Shown here: positions 25,501 to 40,500 of the stretch, piece by piece
Numbering within the stretch: the stretch's first letter is position 1
Layout: every line of letters begins with the position of its first letter
Assembly (NCBI GenBank): GCA_022266195.1
Contig: WHVY01000002.1
Span: forward strand, 8,447,001 to 8,511,000
Direction of reading: 5' to 3'
Origin: Tetranychus cinnabarinus
Taxonomy: Eukaryota > Arthropoda > Arachnida > Trombidiformes > Tetranychidae
Length of the DNA stretch: 64,000 nt
Program-made: the position numbers and the translations under genes
The notes under the pieces: generated by a model
Told to the model about the DNA's origin: nothing
The model's database searches: none
The model's input: the letters and a program-made list of their open reading frames with translations, nothing else

Positions 25501-28500
25501 CAGTTAACGTCATAATATACAATATTTTTTGGCCCATTTCACTGTTTATACCAGCGATAATCAATAAAGCTTTTAATAAAAACAGAAGCAACAACAAGCT
25601 GAAACCCTGGAGAAAACTCTTTTTCTCTCTCTTCATGATGCAAATAAAAAAACACACAAAATTGTGATGAATTTTGTTTTGCATCCTTTCACCTTCATCT
25701 TCAACCTAATCTTTCATCTTCACTTTACATATGATTCTCGGTAAACTTTACTGTTTACTTTATCTTAATCACCCATTTCATGATAACCTTGATATGAATA
25801 TTACCAAGTAAACCTTTGAAAGAGTTGAACATGAGTGATTCTATTAAATTGCCTTTCTTCATTTTCTCTTTTCCATACTTCATGTTGTTTTTCTCAACAA
25901 GCATCATCAACATCATCATCAAGATGAGAAGAGAAAAAAGAAGAAGAAGAAAAAATGAAGAGCATCCTTTTTGACTTAAAGGCATCTTAACAAGAAATGA
26001 GCTCATTGAAACACTCAACAAACTCTATTAGTCTTACAAATCACTTAGTTGACAAACTATTTGCATCTTTACTTGTTTCACCTGAACCCTTAACGTCTTT
26101 ATTCATTGCTGTAGAAACCTCATAATCATGCACAAAAGTCCAACAACTGGTTCCATCTTCAATCAAAGAGCAAAATTTTGCAAGTTTACCAGAAACTCGA
26201 TTGTTCATGGCAATGTTCACGAAAGTTTCACTTGTATAAATATTAGTCTTATTAGTTTCATCTTTTTTTTCTGGTGTTTCATCAACTTGATGAACTTGTT
26301 CATTTAAACACAAGGGAACTAATTAGGAGTCCATCAAATTGTAGGTAAATTGAAATATGATGAATGAAGAAAGGAAGAGTTAAGAAGAGAAGGAAGAAGA
26401 AGAAAAAGAAATGTTTGATGAATGGAAAGAAATGAATTAGCAATGAATGATGATAAGATGATGGAAGGGAGGAGGCCAGTGATGAGAAGGAAAAGAGTTG
26501 AAAAGCTTTTCTCATTAGTTTTATGTTGATTCACTTTGCACTCTTTTGCCCTCTCTCATCGACTTGATCGACTTCATCTTCCTCTTCATTGTCTTCAATG
26601 AAAACAGACGAGAACAAAAGAGTTGATCAAAAGTAATGAGAAGTTTATAAGTAATTATAATGGTAATAATAATATAATAAAAGCTTTTTCACTTCGCGTG
26701 TTGATCTCAATTGTTAATCATAATTTGGTTACATTTTAGTTATGTTAATCAGACCAATTGGTTGCATTTTCACTGAATAGAGAAATTGCAATTTTCTCTT
26801 CATTTTCACCATTTTCTTCATTTTCTCTCTTCTCTTCTTTTGCATCTTCTTCTTTGTTCATCATTTTTCTGTTCTTGCAGCTCTTCAGAGAGTTCATTTC
26901 ATCGTATCATCCCAAATGCTGAGGAATATAAAGTAACCAGTGAAATAATTGATAGAGAAAATTGAATGAAGGTGAAGAGAAAAGGCAATTGAATTTTTGT
27001 TGCTAACTAAATGAATCATCAAAACTGGTTAACATGTTAATCAACATTCATCAAAATTCAGCTTTATTCTGCTTTTAATAAACTTTTAATATCTCATGGT
27101 AAAGGAATCAAGAAAAATATGTTAATTGGTTAAACTTGCGAGTTTATATTGAATGGAATTTCCACAGAATATTTAAACAGAGAAATCTTTTTTTTCTCAG
27201 ATCTAAACAGAGGAATCAGCTCAGCACATCAGGAAACAATCAGTTGAGCAATACTCAAATGGTTCAATTGCGTTATCATGAAAAAAAAGAGTGAATTTTG
27301 TTTCATATTCTTTCTTTGCATTTTCCCTGCCAACTTTTCATAATCAACTTTAATAAATTATTAGTTTTACCAAAAGTTGGGAAACATTCAGTTTATAATC
27401 TTTGACCACAGAGTTTATTTTGGCTACCTGTCATGTTCAGGCAAACAACTCATGATTCAACCTTTTCATGTGTTTAAAAGTGCAAAATTTCAACTCAACT
27501 TCTTTCTCCAATCGAAATGCTCAACTTTTTCTAAGAATAAAATCTTTTATTGAAACACGAAAGGTTACAAAATTACATTTTCTGGCTGCTCATTTAAAAT
27601 CTCAAACACAGTTAATACGGATTCCGCTATTGAAATGAAAGTTTTGTCCAAATTTTCAAAGTACAGAGACCGCTTGAAATAGCTTATTTATACTATTCGT
27701 CGAGCAACATAATTCATGATTTTCAATTTTCTTTAACCGAGTGTATTTAACCTAAATTGTTACACTAAGCGGATTTCGCGAGTTTTCGAATTAATATTTC
27801 ACGAAAGAAAATTAAATTAAGTTAATTAATAACTAAAAAAGTCGAATTGAAATTAGGTGAAATCTAAATAAAATTTTACACTCTTTCATAGGGACCATTG
27901 AAAAATTTAGTCCGAATTACTGGCAGGTCTCTGTATTTGCACATAAGGTATGACCGGTAAAGTTTGAGAATAATTTTTCAGAATTGAAGTGCGTCAGTGA
28001 GTCTAGACTTACAGGCACCATTTAACCGTTCAAATAAAGGTACACTTCTCAAAAACATTTTGTGCAAAAATAAACCAATTTTGATCAGAAATTGTCAAGT
28101 TATGACCTTAAATGGACAAAGGCGTCAAAATCTGATTTTGCCTTAAGTCAAAAACCATATATTTTTCAACTTCATACTAGGGTTTTGAAGAATCGAAAAA
28201 TGGTAAAAATTTGACCTCAAAGTTATTGAAAAAGATGTAATTCGCTTAATATAACTCCACATACAGGTCAATTGAAAGGTTCAGGCCATCGTCGAAGCTA
28301 AATTTCATGGACATTTGTTCGGAAAAACGGTTTTTCAGGCTTTTAATAAAAGACTTTTTCAAAAAGGACTTCGATTTCGAATATTTCGAGCGATACTTAC
28401 GAAATAAAAATGTCAGAATGTCACCTTGCTTCTGTCCATGAGATGCTAATGTTTTATTTCGTAAGTATCGCTCGAAATATTCAAATCGACCAAATCGAAC

Positions 28501-31500
28501 GAATGGTAACAGTGTCATTCGATAGAACATGCTCGATGAGATGAAAGTTCTTAAAAACAGATTCTTCTCAGAATGATCCTAACACAGAAAATGTGCTGAG
28601 AATTAAAAATAGCATTGAATACTTGAGTTGCTTGGAGTATTTCCTAAGCTTCAAAATAGATTCCAATGGCACCAGCTATTGAATGAAAAGCAAACTTAGC
28701 ATGTTTTGGTAAATGAACATTTCTCCATGTTCTAAACATTTCAACGGTTCTAGTTGAATTTGATTTCCGATTTCGACTTTTGTTGAAATCTTGAAATCTC
28801 TTTTTTCTGTGGCTAATTCCCAGTCAAACAAAGTTTACTTGTCTGATGCGCTTTCAGTGATTTTTGATTGAAGTGAATCTCTTTGTCGACTGAATGAATA
28901 AAAATTTTTCTGTCTTTAATCAAAATCAATTTAGACAATTGGTGCGTCTTGGTCTTGTTCAGAAGCAATAATCTATTCGAATGAATGTGGGATAAATTGT
29001 TCTTCCTTGGCGAATCCATGATGACAAGATTTGACTTATTCAGCATTGATTCTGCCTCATGGAAACAGCGTAAATGCTTATTCAGATCGATTCTTGTATA
29101 ATATCCATTTTCTTGGTTTCCCTTGGAAATAATCTAGCAGCGAATTAACATTCCATTATCAGATAAATAATAATAATAATCAGCATCACCTTCCATCATG
29201 CTGCTGCTAATGATAAGGATAACAATTATATTGTCGCCATGCAACAATCCAATGAACAAGAGCAATTTCAATCTTCTTTTCTCAGCCAATCAGTTTTGTC
29301 TCTTAATATTACTGTTTTCATATTTGTTTTTACATGATGATGATGAAAAGGTGAAAATGGTTAACGATAAGTGAAAGAATGAGAAATGCTTGGACATTCC
29401 AACGTGAAATACAGAATTACAATTTTCTTCAATTGAATTTGGTTGATTGATTCGCTCTCAAAATGAAATGGTTCCTCTGACAATCTCAATATCATTTACC
29501 TTTTATCATTGATTCAATTCTTGCATTTTGTTTCATCTTCGCTAATCTCATCACAAGTCGATTTGTGAGAAAACACAATTTCCACATTCTTCATATTCAT
29601 GACATAATCTGCTAACAAATGCTGATGAATGAATCAGATAATGAAGCAAGCAGAAAAAAAAGGTGAATCATGATAATATTGAGAGAACGATCATTGAATA
29701 TCAATTCAGTCAAGATAAACATTTGCATGAAAATTCCAAGTCATCAGATGAAAAAGATTTGATTAAAAACTCGTCTCTTAATGAAATTAATTTCAATCGG
29801 AAAAGATGGCAAAAGGTTTACCATTCAAGTGAAAATAATGTCTATTTGACTGAACCAAGAAAAGGAAGGCAAAAAAAGAATCAATTTTTTCTTTAAAGAA
29901 ACAGCAAATCTTGAATCAATATTAAACTAAAACTAATTAATCATATTGAATATTCATTTGAGCAAAAAAGTTCAATAAATAATCTGAATCTCTTTCCCTT
30001 TCGACTCATTATTTCTCATCATTAACTGATAATCATTAATCTTTAAATGTAAATCTTTTGCCATTTCATTTTGATAACTTTTTTGCTCCTTTTTTCACCT
30101 AACATTTAACATCGAAGAGGTTTAATAGTTGATAATTGAAAAGTTTTTCAGAAAGTTTGAAACTTGCAAATTCCATTGAAAAGTTGAACAATTAATTAAC
30201 CAATGAATCAAGGGTTTTCCGGGTAAAGAAACTAATAGTTGAACAAAAATGCATCAACATTAATCTTTGTTGATATTTAAAGGTTTAAATGGTTAAAAGT
30301 TGGAAAAATTGTTTTACTTTGTCAGAATTGAAAGCTAATCAATGGTAAAGTGAAGGTTGAAGAGACGCAGGAAAGAGCAATCAACAGCTATTCTGGTAAA
30401 CTCTTGAAGATATTTTGACCTTTTTTTATGACTTTTTCATCGATTCTTGTAAGTTTCACTGAATAACATTTTTGAAATTGAAAAGTAAAAAAACAACTTT
30501 TTCTCTTCTCTTCTTCACTTTTAATCTTTTCTTTCTTTCATCTTCTTCTTTCTCGTAATAATGTTGTATTTATTTTTTACTTTTACTGTAAAATTCGTTG
30601 TTGTTTTCCTTCGCTCTCTTCAAGTAGTTCATTTTGAATTTAATAGATAAACTTGAAGAATCGTTAAGCCATGAAGATATAAATCTTTGAGAATTAAAGT
30701 GACAACAAACGATAAGAATTGAGAAACATTGAGATTGAATAGTAAGGAGAAGATGAAGAAGAAGAAGAAGAAAGTTTAAGCATTTTTGGCTTTTTATTTT
30801 CATGGGTTAAGATGATGATAATGATGATCAGCAATGAGGATAAGAATGAGAACCTTTCTTTTCCATTCTTTACCAGCTATTTTTGCTTCTTAAATGGCCA
30901 CATTAAGGTTAAATAACAGCCCATTCAAATGTTTCCGTCTCTTTCGGCATCTTTCACTTTCTTTCACTTTCATCATTTTCATCATCAAAATGACGTTATT
31001 TATCTGCTCATCATTTTTTTCTTCGTTTTTTTTCTTCTCCCATCATTTTAATACTTTGCGTCGCTTCTTTCATCATAATCAGTAAACTTTTAGCATCTTT
31101 CATTATCATCATGAATACGATGATATGAAAATGACTTGTTAACTTTTTTTTCTTCTCTCAACATTTAATCACTTTTGTAGTCTTTTTTAAACCCTTTCTG
31201 TTTGTCTCTACAAATTGCATTTTTTGTTGCTTCTTCAATTTTCAAGATTCAACATTTTCTAACGATTGATTTTGAATGGCTTTTTTTTGTTGCCAAAATT
31301 CATTTTTTCATTTCTTGCTGCCTCAAAAGTGTATTGTAATCATGTTACAAAAGGAAGCATCAAAGTTGAATGTGAAACATGAAAAAAATGATTTTCAATG
31401 TTTGCCTCCAATTTATCCGCAAATGTTCAATCTGATCAAAGTTATTGATCTTTAGTTTGAAACAGTTTGTCAGCACATATTTGACTGAATTGACTGATTA

Positions 31501-34500
31501 AAGGGAAAAAATTATCCACTTTATTGATCCTTCATTGGACTGTGTGTCAAATGTTGGCTTAATGTTATTCGAGTGTAAATCGGAAAATGTTTATTAACAA
31601 CCAAATCAACTTTAATCATTAAGCAAAATTTTCAATTGGCTGCTTCATCTTTCAAAGGTTGCAACCTTACGACTGTCAGATAAACTTGACTCTAAAACTT
31701 TGAGTTAAAGGTTAGGTTTGGTTAGGTTAGGAGAAATGTTTATCGGAATAAACTTTAGTCATAAAGTTGATCACCAATTGAAATAGTCGAACTGTGATAA
31801 GCCTTTTTCATTCGACAGTAATAATGCAAAATAACCTGATGATTATTTTTTCACTTCAAACCTTGAATCAGCCAAGTTGACGGTTAATCTTTGAGATTAA
31901 GCTTTCAAGTGAAATGTTAAAAAACGGTAAAAGCTTAGTGAACGTAAACTTTTAATCTCACAATTACTTGAGTTGTATTTGAGGCAATTTTGTCGAGATT
32001 TTCAAATCAATTTTCAAAACTTTTCTCATGCAAATGCCTTTCTATTGCAGATCTTGATTCATTGGTTTGCCCGCCTCAAATTGCTCCCAATAAAAGGTAA
32101 CTTTGATCGTAAAGAAAATTTCAAATGAGAAAAAATCGATTTTCTAATTCATTTTCATTTCCCTTTTATTCCATTTCAGCCTTATCTATCGAATAGAACA
32201 ATATAACAATTTTTCCCTGTCCTGTTCATTTTACATGGAAGATTCTCAGCCCTTAGCAATCAAATGGTACTGGCAAAATCGTCCAATATCCAACAATAGT
32301 GAAGGAATTATTCCAAATCAACATTTCAGGATAAAAGAAACAGACAATGAAGATAATATCGATGAGAATGGTAAACGAAGAAAGGTGAGTTGAACGGAGG
32401 AAATGAAAAAATTCAAATTCTATCACAAAGTGTATCAATTAACATATTAAAAGTTCATCTATAATCGCCGTATTCAATGAAAGTTTCAAGCCTGGCGAAC
32501 AACTGTTTTCAACAGATTCTTTGATTAATTGAGACTCAACTTTTCAAGGTTTTACTCTCATGTTGGGATAAAGAGAAGATGAAGAAAAATGAAAAACAAA
32601 AGGTCAGCAAAATTACAATTCAGTAAGCATCAGTTGGGAGAGATTTCAAGTTGACCTTTTGTTCACTTTTCAATATTTTACTATGAACAGGGGAAAAAAG
32701 ACAAAAATCTAACCAACCAAATGAGTTTCATGGATCACCAGTCGTTTTTGTTGAGCTCATGTTAATACGATTTTCATTGCAATTTTCAAAGGCAACTTTA
32801 AACTTTCCTATTTACTATTCACATCACTTATCATTTTGGGTCAACTCAGTCCATCAATAATATTACATATTTTAGGGAAACTTTGCTTTTTCCATACAGT
32901 TTTCATGCAATAAAAGTGGAAAATTTCATATTCCTAAAGGTGATAAAGACAAGTTGAAATGTCCAATTTCTTCTTCTTCTTCTTTCCACAATTCATGATG
33001 AAATGACCACAACTTTTGAATAATCAAATTGTTTCACCAAAAGGCTTTCATCTTTGGCCAGTTGAAAGCATGGAAAAGGGAAAAATCTCTTTTTTCTCAA
33101 CTTTGTCAATATTGAAGGTTCCAAGTGAATAATGGCAAAACTTTGATTCCAACTTTTCCAGCTTTGATCTGATTTGAGGTTCGGAAAAAAGAACAACATT
33201 ACCTTAGGTGTAATCTGTTTCAAATTTGATTGAATTTTAGTTCAGAATTGAAAAGAGAAGAGAGAGAGAGAAGAAAAAATCTTCTCATGAACTTTGTGTT
33301 GATTGAATAAGAAAAAACTTGACCAGTTGAAACATGGCATGGTGATTGTGTATGATTATACAGAGAAACAGAAGAAAATGAAAAGGAAGATAAAAGAGAA
33401 AGTTGAATGCCTGAAGGAAAATGAAAAGTGATGAAAATAACTGTTCCAAATCAGTTTCTGTTTAATTTTGATCCAATCTGTTGGTCAACATGAACAAGCT
33501 AAACTTGTCGGTAAAAGTCTGATCAATGTTTTTCAATCTAAACCCAAGTTTCAATAATTTTCCATGTTCCTTGTGAAAGGAAAGAAAAGTTTTTTCAAAC
33601 AAAATTACCTTCAGGCTGAAACATTGAACATTTGATTGAATACATTTGAACATTTAGGGCCAGTGAAAGGTTTGCGAACAGTTTTGTAAAGAGTGAAAAG
33701 AAAATCTTTTTTTTCCTTCTTTTTCTTGCTTTCACTCTTGTTCAATTAATCAATGTTTTTTCCCTTTTATTTGCTTTAGATTCGTACATCTCGACTTGAT
33801 ATTACATACATTTTAAAATTAAATGATGGAAACTATTCGTGTTCAGCTAAAAATGATGCCGGTTCAGCTGAACGCAACTTTACCGTTGAAATTTCAACTT
33901 CCTTTAGAACCTCATCATTGGGCGATTCTCCTGCTGCCGAAGCCTCAATCGAACCAGGTTTACATCATGTTCATTCTGGATCAAAATCCATTTCTTCTTT
34001 GCACAATCCTTCTTCTTCTTCATCAACAACGTCCAACTCTGAGTCTCATACAACCCTGTATGGGCTCATCTTAGGTATACTTTTTGGTATTTTTATAACT
34101 GCATCACTTTTCGGTGCCATAATAATTATCTTTTGCCGTCGTCGGTCCAATCGTCGGTCAACTTTGGGAACAAATCGTGTGGTTGCCGCTGAATCGGAGC
34201 TCGAAAAGCTGACCACATCAACAATCAGTGGATCGACTCCATCAATACAGCCCATGGCTCCACCGTCTGTTGTCGATATAATTAATCCGATTCGTAAGCC
34301 TCCAAGACTTGGGTTAACTGGTGAGATTTAATTTGCTTTTTTCCTTTACGCAATCCAATTAAGTGATCATGATTTTGATTTTGAACAATTTGTTAAGCAA
34401 TATTTCACTAATTCTTATGATATTTATTGATTGTTATGGGTCAACGATTCAGCTTTAATAAGATTTGATCTAATTTGAATGTTTAATAAAAGAATAAAAA

Positions 34501-37500
34501 TTCTCGAGTTTTATTACCATTTTTGTTGAAATTGCTTTTTTCTCGAAAATATTTCCCATTCTTTGAATATTTTTCTCCGATTAGACAGTTCATCAAATTT
34601 TCATGTAAAGTAATCATTTTATGTGCAAATTCAACTTTCAGTTGACTTTTCAAATAAACCTCTTGAGTTACTCTAAAAGAGAATCTACTTTTCATTCATT
34701 TTATCAATAAAAATGTCAAAGGTCACTCTGAATTCAGCAGCTAATGAAATGTCTTGAAATGTTAAAATTTAAATTTTCAGCTAAATAAAGTCGATCTAAA
34801 GCTGGAATTCCTTTAATCTCTTCCGTTAAATCACTCAAAATTTCCCCCTTTTTAACTAAGATTCATTTACTGTTCCATTGAATCTTGTCAAGTTGATCAA
34901 TGCTAAGAAACTTGCTCAATAATCAATGTGATTGAACAACTAAACACGCATTTCGCTGACAGTGAAAAATTGCAGAATCACAAATCTCTTCAAGTTCTCA
35001 GAACGATTCTTAAAGTTAAGCTGAGATTTCGAATGCAAAAAAGTGATTCCTCGAATGTCCGAATTTCATACAGAGATCGCACATCTTTGTGTCAATACTT
35101 TCTTCAATGCAAACTAAGCGAACTGTTTTCCATGAAACAGTCTCTTGCTTAAGATATCATGCTTTTAAGAAGCTCAACGAGAAAAACTTGTAATTGATGC
35201 ATCTAATAACGTCACAGAAAAATGAATGAACATCGAAAAAACTGTAATGATAACATTGAAACTAAAAAGTGATTTAATATGCAAGATAATATTATTACAG
35301 AGCCATTATCATCTCGTCAAGTGACTTTTTAATGGATCGACTAAAAATAATTTCACATTTTGTCTCTTAAATGGTTTACTTCTGAACAAGACACAAAAAA
35401 CGAGGTGAAAATTGGCAGCCAAGGTTTATAATAACAGTAATAACGATTTTTTTTTACTTGAAAAGTCAACTTTCACTTTATTCACATGAATTATAATTTT
35501 ACCCTTTTTCCAGTTTCCTTGCTGTAAAGGTTATTCCAAGCAGCTGAATCGCTTCATGCAATGTTTAGTCAGTTTAATCATTCAAACACAATATGAATTG
35601 CTTCTCAAGCTTAGTTGGTAATAAACAGGGAAAAGAAAGAAGTTGCAATTGAAATGAAGAAAAGCAAAGAAGCTGAATAAGGAAAAGAGTTGAGTAAAAG
35701 TAAACGAACAGAGAAAAAAAAGAAATTATTTTTTCTCTTTCGTCGAACAGAAAAAAATGAGTAAAATTTGAATAACTTTCCATTAAAGGTTCCAATATTG
35801 ACAAATATTTCATAATTTAATTTAATAATCTTGATGAATCTAGTCAATGGAAAAAGTTGAAAAGAAGATTGAGAAAATTTCATTTTCGTCATTTCAACAT
35901 TTCTATTCAAATTGGATTCAATTGGATTCGTCAACGTTTAAAGGTTCGTTTGTTGACAAGATTCCGTTAATTGTTGCTTTGAGTCTTTCTTTGAATTGAG
36001 TTCTGTAGTTTCGTTGGTCTTCACTGGGAAGCGTCTGATATTGAAATGTTTACAAAGTTCACAATTGACCGAGCAAATGATGAGCTTAGCAAAAGTCAAC
36101 TCGACCGTAACTTTAATGCATTTTTTGCTTCAAATTGTTTTACTCTTTAGCTAAATTTTGTGCTTACCTTTGCTTTTTTTCGTGAATTTCATTCAATTCA
36201 TTGTATTTTCTTGTTCATTTTAGTTGAATTTTATTCTTTAGTTGCTGTCTTCATTGCAATGGAATAATTTGATGTTCAAATTTATTCTCATGATTCTTGA
36301 GGAGTTTCGCTTGAAATGTGTAGAGCTGTTAACAGTCCTTTGAAGCAAATTAATGAAAGTTTAGTCTTTTAATGAAATTATTAAAGCTAATCTTGATTCT
36401 GTTCCATTTGCATGATAATTATATCATGTATGATGAGGCAAACTTTTTTCCCTTTTAATTTCAATCCATTTGTGGTTTAAAGTTACAAGGTAATTGTGGT
36501 GTAATTCAGGATAACTATTGTAGTAATTTTGTTTGCTGCTAATTAAATTATTTCATTGTCGAGTAAACAATTTTGCATTTTGATTTGCATTTAACTTTTA
36601 ATAGAAAGTTGACCGATTTTCTTTACCATAAACAGTTAATGAGATGTTGATTGACCAAAATAAGTCAACTTTTGTTTGATTTTATATTCTCTTGTGCTGA
36701 CATCTATTGAGCAACCCATGAAGCTTTATTTATATGAATCGAAATGTTTAATCGATCATTGACACAATCGATTTAGAGGTCAATTCAATTTCCAAAAGGA
36801 TTTTGTTTCGACTCAATCAACAGGCTTGGATTTATTGATTTGGTCAAATGGTTTGAATAAAGCCGAGTTTTTAGATCATTAAGTGATCTGAAAAGAGTGG
36901 ATGAAACTCGATCATCGATTTTGTTCGATTTAATCGTGAGTTAAAGATTTTTGCATGAAGTTGGTTTCAATTCAACCTAGCCTAACGATAGTGAATATAA
37001 TTTCAACTAACCAAGTAGATTTGATTATAAGCAAATTGAGCATCGTCTTAATTATGGACTTATCGGGAAGGTGAAAGTAAAGAAGTGACTTATAATCAGT
37101 TTCTTGGGAGTAAATGAATAAAAAATCGCTTATGTTGGATCAATTTTTGGCTTTAATTCAGTCTGGGAGTTCGATCTTTTAACAGCTCATTTCAATCGAA
37201 TAGAGACAAAGTTGTAATAGTTTCTCTATCAGCGTCTACCAATCTCATGGAAATCGATTTTCGATCGCAGTCACCTTTTCGATATGTTAGCCTTAAATGA
37301 ACAAATTGACATTTCGTTAGATAATCTCGTTTATCCTGTAAATGCATTCTTAGGATTGAGGTTATCTGATGCTAACTCCCAGCATAAAAGGTATAAAAAT
37401 TGTTTCCCAAATAACGGTTCCGCTTCAAATTAAGGCAATAATTCAAGTCTTCATCTTTTGGTCCAAGTTTTTAATTTGCTTTCTTGGATTCAGTGAACAT

Positions 37501-40500
37501 TTTAATCATTTATAATTTCGCATATTCCTTCATTACCATAGTAGATCGACAAATGGTTCAGAAAAGAGTTTAAAAATCAGCCCTTTATTTACCTTTCATT
37601 TACTCTTTACTACCCTCGATTAATTGCAGCAATTAATCTTAATTCATCTGAAAGATAAACATTAAATCGCAAGTAAATCAAAATTATCCAAACCTAACAG
37701 TTTCCCTGATATTTGTGTAAACCAAAGGTGCGAGACAAGATGACAGACAAACAACAGTTGAAAGTGTTTCCCTTTTTTTAGTATCAACATTACAAGTTGA
37801 TTTATGATTCTAATTTTAATGATTGAAACGACGCTTTTTTATCCGCTAATAATCTCAAGTTGAGCTGAAAGTTTGTGATTACACATAAATGAACTGGAAA
37901 ATGTTTCCTGTTTTCATTACAAATGTAACATTGTCAAATTAATTATCCAAAATGAGGTGACAAATCAACAAGCCATTTTAAAAGGAAAATGTTCAACTGT
38001 AAAAGTGAAGCATGAAGAGAATGTAGAAAAAAAGAAACTTTAAATTCTATTTGAGTTTCCATTTAATATCCAAATTTTGGGCAAACTAAATTGGGTTAGA
38101 ATTGAAAAATCCATAAACATTAACCAAAATCAAGTTTGCAACATTGGTACATTCAATTGAATTTATGCATAATGTTATCCATGCAAAAGTTGTTCAAACT
38201 TTGCTAATGTCTCTTCAATTGTTTCTGAATATTTATCCAATTTTTCCTTCTGGTTAATAACAATTGAAAAATAACCATTAAAACAACTGAAACATTGAAA
38301 CTGAGCCTTCATTTGATACTTGGAATGGTAAAAAATATTAAATTGAATTACACTTCAATTGAAAACCAAAACGACTCTTGACATATTTTCCAGTTCAATC
38401 CAATCTTCCAAATGAATCTACAGAAAAAAGTGAAACTTGCCTCAACAATAATAGTTGTAAACAAACCTTTATGATGAGAAGCTCGTTGTTTGAAAACATT
38501 GAGTTATTAGTTATCAATAAATGATGATCATTCTGATAACCAATTAATAACCATCAAAATGTTTTGTTGAAACAATATCAACTCAATGATTATTGATCAC
38601 TTAATTTGGCCAGCTTTTGATATCAATGATGATTTACTCTTCCAGATTCACTTGATTATCTTTGTTTCTTTTCCTTTTCACTTATATTTTTCTTTCTTTC
38701 TTTTCTCTTCCAGCTGGAGATGATCAAATATGGATGATGAAGCGTACAAGTTTCTCGTCAAATAATCCTCATCATCATCCTCACCATGCTCATAATCATC
38801 ATCACATTTACCGAAATGATGGTGATGGTTGCTGCTGTGATACACCAATTCCAATCTATGAATATGAAAATAATCCAGATTTCAATACTTTTCCTGCCAA
38901 CACATCATTAATAGGTAAAGTTGATCATCCAGTGTATAAATAATTTTGATACAATCATGTTTAGTCCATCAAATTGGTCAATGGAGGAGGATAGGGAATG
39001 TCAAGTTGATAATCAGTTTGCCAATGTCAAATCAAATTGTTGAAAACTAGTCAATTTTGCCCTTTCTTTGCCATCCATCGAATGGGAATCCACAAAAAAA
39101 GATGGCTCAAAATTAATACAATTATGGATACAATTCTTGTACTTAATCGCTTTACAAGATTCAGCTTTTCCTGTTGAAACCAATGAAGCCTGAAATGAAA
39201 AAAAACAAAGATGATAAATATGATTAGTATTAGGTGAAGGGCATAAAATGTAATATAATTTATATTTCAGTTCAACTTGGAAACAAAAAATCAATTTCTG
39301 ATAACGTTTACAGTTTTGACAAAAGCAAAAAAACCAGCAAAGGCTTGTTTCTTAACCAGATTGATTGAAAAATAGCGAAGCTACACATTATTTATTATCA
39401 AATAGCATCAAAATGGTTGTTAATTTTCATCATGTTTCACCTTGCCTCATGTTTGAGTAGAGTTTTGAAAATCATTTATCAATCATTATTCATCTTTGGG
39501 TGAGAAAGAGAGGAAAATGGAGAAAGAATTCAAGAAAAAAAAACTAGAAAACAGAGAAAAAATGAAATTTTTCAATACATCATTTTATTGGCTTTCAAAG
39601 TTTTACCTTGTCATGTTTATCACTATTCAACATGATTTTTATCTTAAAAATTCTTAACATTTATTCAATTACTCAATAGTATATTCATCATCATCATCGT
39701 AATCATATTTAATCAACCGTTAATGGAATATAATTTTTCTTTCATTCATTCATTTGCTTTTTTCCACAATCAAAATATTCATCTTTCAACATTACTGATA
39801 ACTTCAAGTTTTATTAGTTTATCATGCTTGCTTCTTCTTGCTCTTTATTCAACTTATATTTTTGTTTTTTTCTTCTCCTTCTCTCTGTCTATCTCTGTCT
39901 ATTAGAGATAATGTTTGCTTGTAAAATGGTTTTTACATAATGGTTTGTTATTCAAACATGATCAGGATAAATTGAAATGAATCTAATCTGATGCTTTCTA
40001 GACTCTTTTTTTCGTCATTTCTTTCTTTTTCTCGCCAATCATTTTCATTGTGAATCATTTTCACTTTGTACTTACCATGAGTTGAATATTGAATAATCAT
40101 TGTTAGCTGTGGTTATTCAATAATCACATTTTTGTCTTGTCCAAGCAAACTTTGCCATTTCTTGAATGTTATTTTACAATACATTTGAATTAGAATAGCA
40201 TTTCCATTGGTCATCATTTCTTTGGCCATTCAATTTTGTTTCTCCTTCTTTTTTGGCTTCTCTTGATTCTTTTCAATATTTCCACCCATTTTGCATTCAT
40301 TTACATCAATTGATACTTTGTTATGTAAATTAGCCATTTCAATGTCTCGTATTGGGTCTCATATTTGATCAAAAATTGTTGTCCCTCCTTTTTGGTAACC
40401 AATGGATGAAAAATTTTGTAACCACTGTGAATGCTTGTCGTTCACTTGAATTATTAATCTGATCAGTTTTTCGTTGTTACAAGCTCTCCGTTATCAGCCA

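Larger units (their letters stand above)
25242..32050 (+). other. Kekkon-like intron, 6.8 kb
   Basis: Contains a TA-flanked MITE at 27664-27933, a strong hairpin at 28371-28489 and a short TTAGG-like tract at 31711-31731. A 90-codon minus-strand frame at 26041-26313 and a 77-codon plus-strand frame at 29663-29896 have hydrophilic, protein-like composition but no recognisable family, so I do not call them genes. Confidence 0.6.

Noticed and set aside
28246..28530. 94-codon minus-strand frame
   Set aside because: Runs through both arms of the hairpin; repeated YFERYLRNK / FRKYRSKYSK pieces are reflections of the inverted repeat.
30740..30775. (GAA)n run
   Set aside because: Simple purine repeat of the type scattered all over the window; no separate meaning.
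33823..34074. 83-codon plus-strand frame
   Set aside because: Out-of-frame overlap with the Ig/transmembrane exon of the receptor gene.
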